Below the pieces are notes generated by a model that did no database searches, was not told the DNA's origin, and saw nothing but the letters and a program-made list of their open reading frames with translations. A stretch of DNA of 64,000 nt from Paracoccaceae bacterium. Its GTDB lineage: Bacteria; Pseudomonadota; Alphaproteobacteria; Rhodobacterales; Rhodobacteraceae. The DNA lies in the NCBI GenBank assembly GCA_014872875.1, contig WKFI01000005.1, forward strand, positions 806,001-870,000, given 5' to 3'. Made by a program: the position numbers and the translations under genes. Below, one piece after another: positions 61,305-64,000 of the stretch. Position 1 is the first letter of the stretch. The number at the start of each line of letters is the position of its first letter.

Positions 61305-61955
61305 TCAGGACTTCATACGTTGACCCGCATCCTGTTTCAGACGTGTCATGAACGCGATTGAAATATGGTCTTTCAACGCCTGGGCTGCAGCCTCTTCTTC
61401 GCGGGCTTCGATGGCAGCAACGATGCCAGCATGTTCATCCTGTGCGATCTGTCCTCGCCCCTCGGCGGCCAGCGACGTTGTCGCCATCAGCGCCATGGTT
61501 CGGTGAACCAAGTCAAGCTGTTGAACCAGGTACCGATTGTGCGACGCCAGGTGGATCTGTTCATGAAAGCGCCGGTTGGCTTTGGCCAGTTCCGTGGGAT
61601 TGTCAATCAGAGCATTGTCGGCCTCGACCATGTCCTTGAGCACGTTCACCTCTTCCGGGGTCGCATGCCGGGCCGCCAATCGGGCGGCCAGCCCCTCCAA
61701 TTCGCGCCGGACAACGTAAAGCTCGGCCATCTGGTTGTGATCCAGCGATGCCACGATCAAGGACCGACCGTCCCGTTCCAGGAGCGACTGGGTTTCTAGC
61801 CGCTGCAATGCTTCGCGGATCGGGGTGCGCGAAACGCCGAACCGTTCGGCCAAATCGCTTTCTACCAACCGGTCCCCCGGCTTATACACCCCGATATCGA
61901 TCGCTTCGAGGATCAGGGAATAGGCATCTTTTTGCGATGTTCGACTGTTGGGCAT
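61305..61955 (-). CDS. GntR-family (FCD) transcriptional regulator
   Basis: The 216-aa protein has a winged helix (KPGDRLVESDLAERFGVSRTPIREALQRLE) and an FCD domain with ELYVVRRELEGLAARLA, HEQIHLASHNRYLVQQLDLV (metal- and acid-sensing residues) and DEHAGIVAAIEAREEEAA. It lies between the glycosyltransferase and a HAD phosphatase gene, convergent with the former. The target is unknown; it may be autoregulated. Confidence 0.88.
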   Translation of the reverse strand: MPNSRTSQKDAYSLILEAIDIGVYKPGDRLVESDLAERFGVSRTPIREALQRLETQSLLERDGRSLIVASLDHNQMAELYVVRRELEGLAARLAARHATPEEVNVLKDMVEADNALIDNPTELAKANRRFHEQIHLASHNRYLVQQLDLVHRTMALMATTSLAAEGRGQIAQDEHAGIVAAIEAREEEAAAQALKDHISIAFMTRLKQDAGQRMKS

Positions 61956-62100
61956 CAGACTTCTCTATGGTTCGACTGCGTATGTCTAACGGGGCGGGTT
62001 GCCCGCAATCAAGACCTTCCTGAACCGGCACCCCGATGAGAACGGCAAAACCGGCTTTCAGGAATTGCCTTTGAAAGCCCCCTGCCCTAAGTCTTCGATC

Positions 62101-62745
62101 ATGGTCAAAGCGTCCTTCTCTCATGTCGATCAATGGGTATTCGATCTGGATCATACCCTGTACCCTCCGCATATGTATCTCTTCGATCAGATCGAAGTGA
62201 AGATGACCCAATATGTGATGGACCAATTGGGAGTGGACCGGAGCGAGGCCGACCGCCTGCGTTCGCAGTACTGGCGGGACTACGGCACCACGTTGGCAGG
62301 TCTGATGCGCGAACACGGGGTCGATCCGGATCCTTACCTTGTCGAAGTTCATGACGTGTCCATGGCGCATATGGAACCAGACCCCGAGCTGGCCTCCCAT
62401 ATCCGGTCCCTACCCGGCACCAAGATCGTCTATACCAACGGCTCCGCGCCCTATGCCGCGCGCGTGCTTGAAGCCCGCGGGCTGGACGGGCTCTTTGACG
62501 GGATCTTTGGCGTGGAGCATGCGGGGTATCGTCCCAAACCTGAACGCAGCGCCTTTGACACAGTGTTTGAACAGGCTGGCATCACCCCCAGACAAGCCGC
62601 GATGTTCGAAGACGATCAACGCAATCTGGCTGCCCCGCACGACATGGGAATGCGTACAGTCCACGTGGCGCCAGAACCGCATGACGCCGACCACATCCAC
62701 CATCACACTGATGATCTGACCATTTTCCTGCGGGGCCTGGTTTAA
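62101..62745 (+). CDS. HAD-family pyrimidine 5'-nucleotidase-like hydrolase
   Basis: This 214-aa protein has HAD motif I WVFDLDHTLYPP (two Asp), motif II VYTNGSAPYA, Lys in KPERSAF and motif IV FEDDQRNL, fitting the SDT1/pyrimidine 5'-nucleotidase subfamily. ATG 62101 (MVKASFSHVDQ) gives the family start; the frame from 61999 is not used. It is divergent from the GntR gene with a 145-nt gap. It may salvage or detoxify nucleotides. Confidence 0.88.
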   Translation: MVKASFSHVDQWVFDLDHTLYPPHMYLFDQIEVKMTQYVMDQLGVDRSEADRLRSQYWRDYGTTLAGLMREHGVDPDPYLVEVHDVSMAHMEPDPELASHIRSLPGTKIVYTNGSAPYAARVLEARGLDGLFDGIFGVEHAGYRPKPERSAFDTVFEQAGITPRQAAMFEDDQRNLAAPHDMGMRTVHVAPEPHDADHIHHHTDDLTIFLRGLV

Positions 62746-62872
62746 GCTTCGGGCACCCCGCTGCGGTCAGTTTGCCGCATTGCGGCATTCGATGGCGCGC
62801 ACCATCTGAAAAGATGTACGCGAACAGACTATTTCACTCCTCCAATCAGCCCCTCCAGACGAGGCATCAGCA

Positions 62873-63079
62873 ATGACTGACACAACCTTTGCGCCCGTGG
62901 TGCAAACAAAACCCGTATCCGAAACCCGCCGCACGGCTCTGATCCTGGCAGCCGTGGCTGTCTATCTTGGGCTCTGGGCCACGGCCGTGGTTCAATTCGG
63001 TGTTCCCGGTCTCTATCTCCCGGCGCTTGCCAAGGTTCCGGTGATGTGGGGGCTGCTGATCTGGATCGCCCGAGGGTGA
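62873..63079 (+). CDS. Small membrane protein, 68 aa
   Basis: After about 20 polar residues it has two hydrophobic segments (TALILAAVAVYLGLWATAV and YLPALAKVPVMWGLLIWI), so it is a two-pass membrane protein. No family name is known to me. It lies 111 nt before the ubiquinone hydroxylase gene on the same strand, but a promoter for that gene can lie between them. Confidence 0.65.
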   Translation: MTDTTFAPVVQTKPVSETRRTALILAAVAVYLGLWATAVVQFGVPGLYLPALAKVPVMWGLLIWIARG

Positions 63080-63190
63080 CGTAAACAGTGTTAGGTAAAA
63101 CCAGGCCGAACCAACGCACGTGACGGGATGTCGCTTGTGTTTCTTGCCAGCTCAGGCCTAAGTCTGAAGCAAGACAAGAAAGGCGCTCTC

Positions 63191-64000
63191 ATGTCTGAAA
63201 AAACACAGCCTGGCAAAACCGAATCCGACACTTGTGACATCCTGATTTCCGGCGGCGGCATTGCCGGTTTGACCGCAGCCGCCGCTTTCGGCTCCGCCGG
63301 GTTCAACGTGATCTGTGTGGACCCCACTGCTCCCGTCACGGAACGCGATGTAGCGGGATCGGACCTTCGCACCACCGCCTTTCTGCAGCCGGCGCAGCAG
63401 CTCCTGTCCGATTGCGGATTATGGGACCGGCTGGCGAGTCACGCCGCACCGCTGCAGATCATGCGCATCGTGGATGCAGGTGGTGAGTTGCCTGAACCCC
63501 GCGTGGTCAAGGATTTCAACGCCTCCGACATTTCGGAGAAGCCCTTTGGGTGGAACCTGCCGAATTGGCTGTTGCGCCGCGAGATGGTGGCCCATCTGGC
63601 GCAGATCGACACCGTCGATTTCCGCCCCGGCGTCGGCACGCAGAGCCTGTTCACCCGCACCTCAGAAGCGCGCGTTGGCCTGACCGATGGTTCCCGGGTC
63701 CGGTGCAAGCTGGTGATCGCGGCCGACGGAAGACACTCGCCGATGCGCGAAAGCGCCGATATCGGGGTCAAAACTATCCGATATGGGCAAAAGGCACTTG
63801 CCTTTGCCGTCACCCATCCGGTTCCGCATGACAATGTCTCGACCGAAATCCATCGCTCGGGTGGGCCCTTCACGCTGGTGCCGTTGCCTGATTATCAGGG
63901 CAAACCATCTTCGGCGATTGTCTGGATGGAGCGCGGGCCGCGCGCGCAAGAGCTTCTGGATCTCGAGCCTGCCGCCTTCGAAGCAGCCATGACCGAACGT
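63191..64000 (+). CDS. UbiH/UbiF-type FAD monooxygenase, N-terminal 270 aa (cut by window edge)
   Basis: The frame runs from ATG 63191 through 270 codons off the window. It has the FAD motif DILISGGGIAGLTAAAAFG and the second FAD motif VIAADGRHSPMRE of the ubiquinone hydroxylase family. Such enzymes hydroxylate the ring in ubiquinone synthesis. AAGGCGCTCTC precedes the start at a normal distance. The family member (UbiH, UbiF or UbiL) cannot be fixed from the visible part. Confidence 0.88.
   Translation, partial: MSEKTQPGKTESDTCDILISGGGIAGLTAAAAFGSAGFNVICVDPTAPVTERDVAGSDLRTTAFLQPAQQLLSDCGLWDRLASHAAPLQIMRIVDAGGELPEPRVVKDFNASDISEKPFGWNLPNWLLRREMVAHLAQIDTVDFRPGVGTQSLFTRTSEARVGLTDGSRVRCKLVIAADGRHSPMRESADIGVKTIRYGQKALAFAVTHPVPHDNVSTEIHRSGGPFTLVPLPDYQGKPSSAIVWMERGPRAQELLDLEPAAFEAAMTER

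Overview
The window reads as a chromosome segment of a marine Rhodobacteraceae bacterium (Roseobacter group). This rests on GC-rich codon use, the ectoine synthesis and breakdown genes in the alphaproteobacterial arrangement, a solitary aa3 oxidase subunit I gene, the hmuSTUV/exbBD/tonB heme block and the carA/yqeY pair. No ribosomal or other species marker is present, so no species is named.

Island half (551-38606). An intact tRNA-Cys lies at 38563-38636 on the minus strand. Its 3' 44 nt are repeated exactly at 551-594. A tyrosine integrase (37075-38085) sits beside the intact tRNA, and short TGTTTAGA repeats lie inside both ends. About 38 kb therefore looks like one integrative element in the tRNA 3' end. 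A second integrase, cut by the window edge (1-484), suggests another element stacked to the left. The cargo, left to right, is: two unknown minus-strand genes; a PD-(D/E)XK-like protein; a 1086-residue NACHT ATPase with pentapeptide repeats (probable defence); ectR/ectABC-ask for ectoine synthesis; a doe/eut block for ectoine breakdown; a ten-gene amino-acid-type ABC transporter plus catabolic operon of unknown substrate; a second, diverged ectR-ectA pair; two small HTH proteins; a small integrase-like protein; a MaoC/DUF2000/LysE group with an Lrp regulator; and the integrase with a 57-residue leader gene.

How the island genes fit together. EctB, EctA and EctC make ectoine from aspartate semialdehyde, fed by the dedicated aspartokinase. 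DoeA, DoeB, DoeD and DoeC return ectoine to aspartate, with EutB and EutC probably handling hydroxyectoine. EutA, the hydroxylase EctD and the TRAP carrier UehABC are not seen. The next operon has a solute-binding protein, two permeases, an ATPase, a class III aminotransferase, a two-subunit 3-oxoacid CoA-transferase, two M20 amidohydrolases and an alanine-racemase-like enzyme. That gene set suggests import and breakdown of an N-acylated amino compound, but the substrate cannot be read from sequence.

Core half (38607-64000). This holds lipB, a LuxR-type regulator fused to an alpha/beta-hydrolase domain that lacks its catalytic Ser and His, a HIT protein, ctaD behind a perfect FNR-type palindrome, a secreted beta-propeller protein with RTX repeats, a DUF2244 protein, a TyrA-like dehydrogenase, yqeY, and carA. 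A heme-uptake block follows: tonB, two exbD, exbB and a receptor on the minus strand, then hmuSTUV on the plus strand. The right end has a glycosyltransferase with an MshEN (c-di-GMP type) domain, a GntR regulator, a HAD phosphatase, a small membrane protein and the start of a UbiH-type hydroxylase.

Most unusual points: the duplicated ectR-ectA cassette with matching palindromes, the uncharacterised catabolic operon, the NACHT-pentapeptide protein, the LuxR pseudo-hydrolase, an ExbD with Asn at the proton-carrying Asp position, and the att/arm-site layout.
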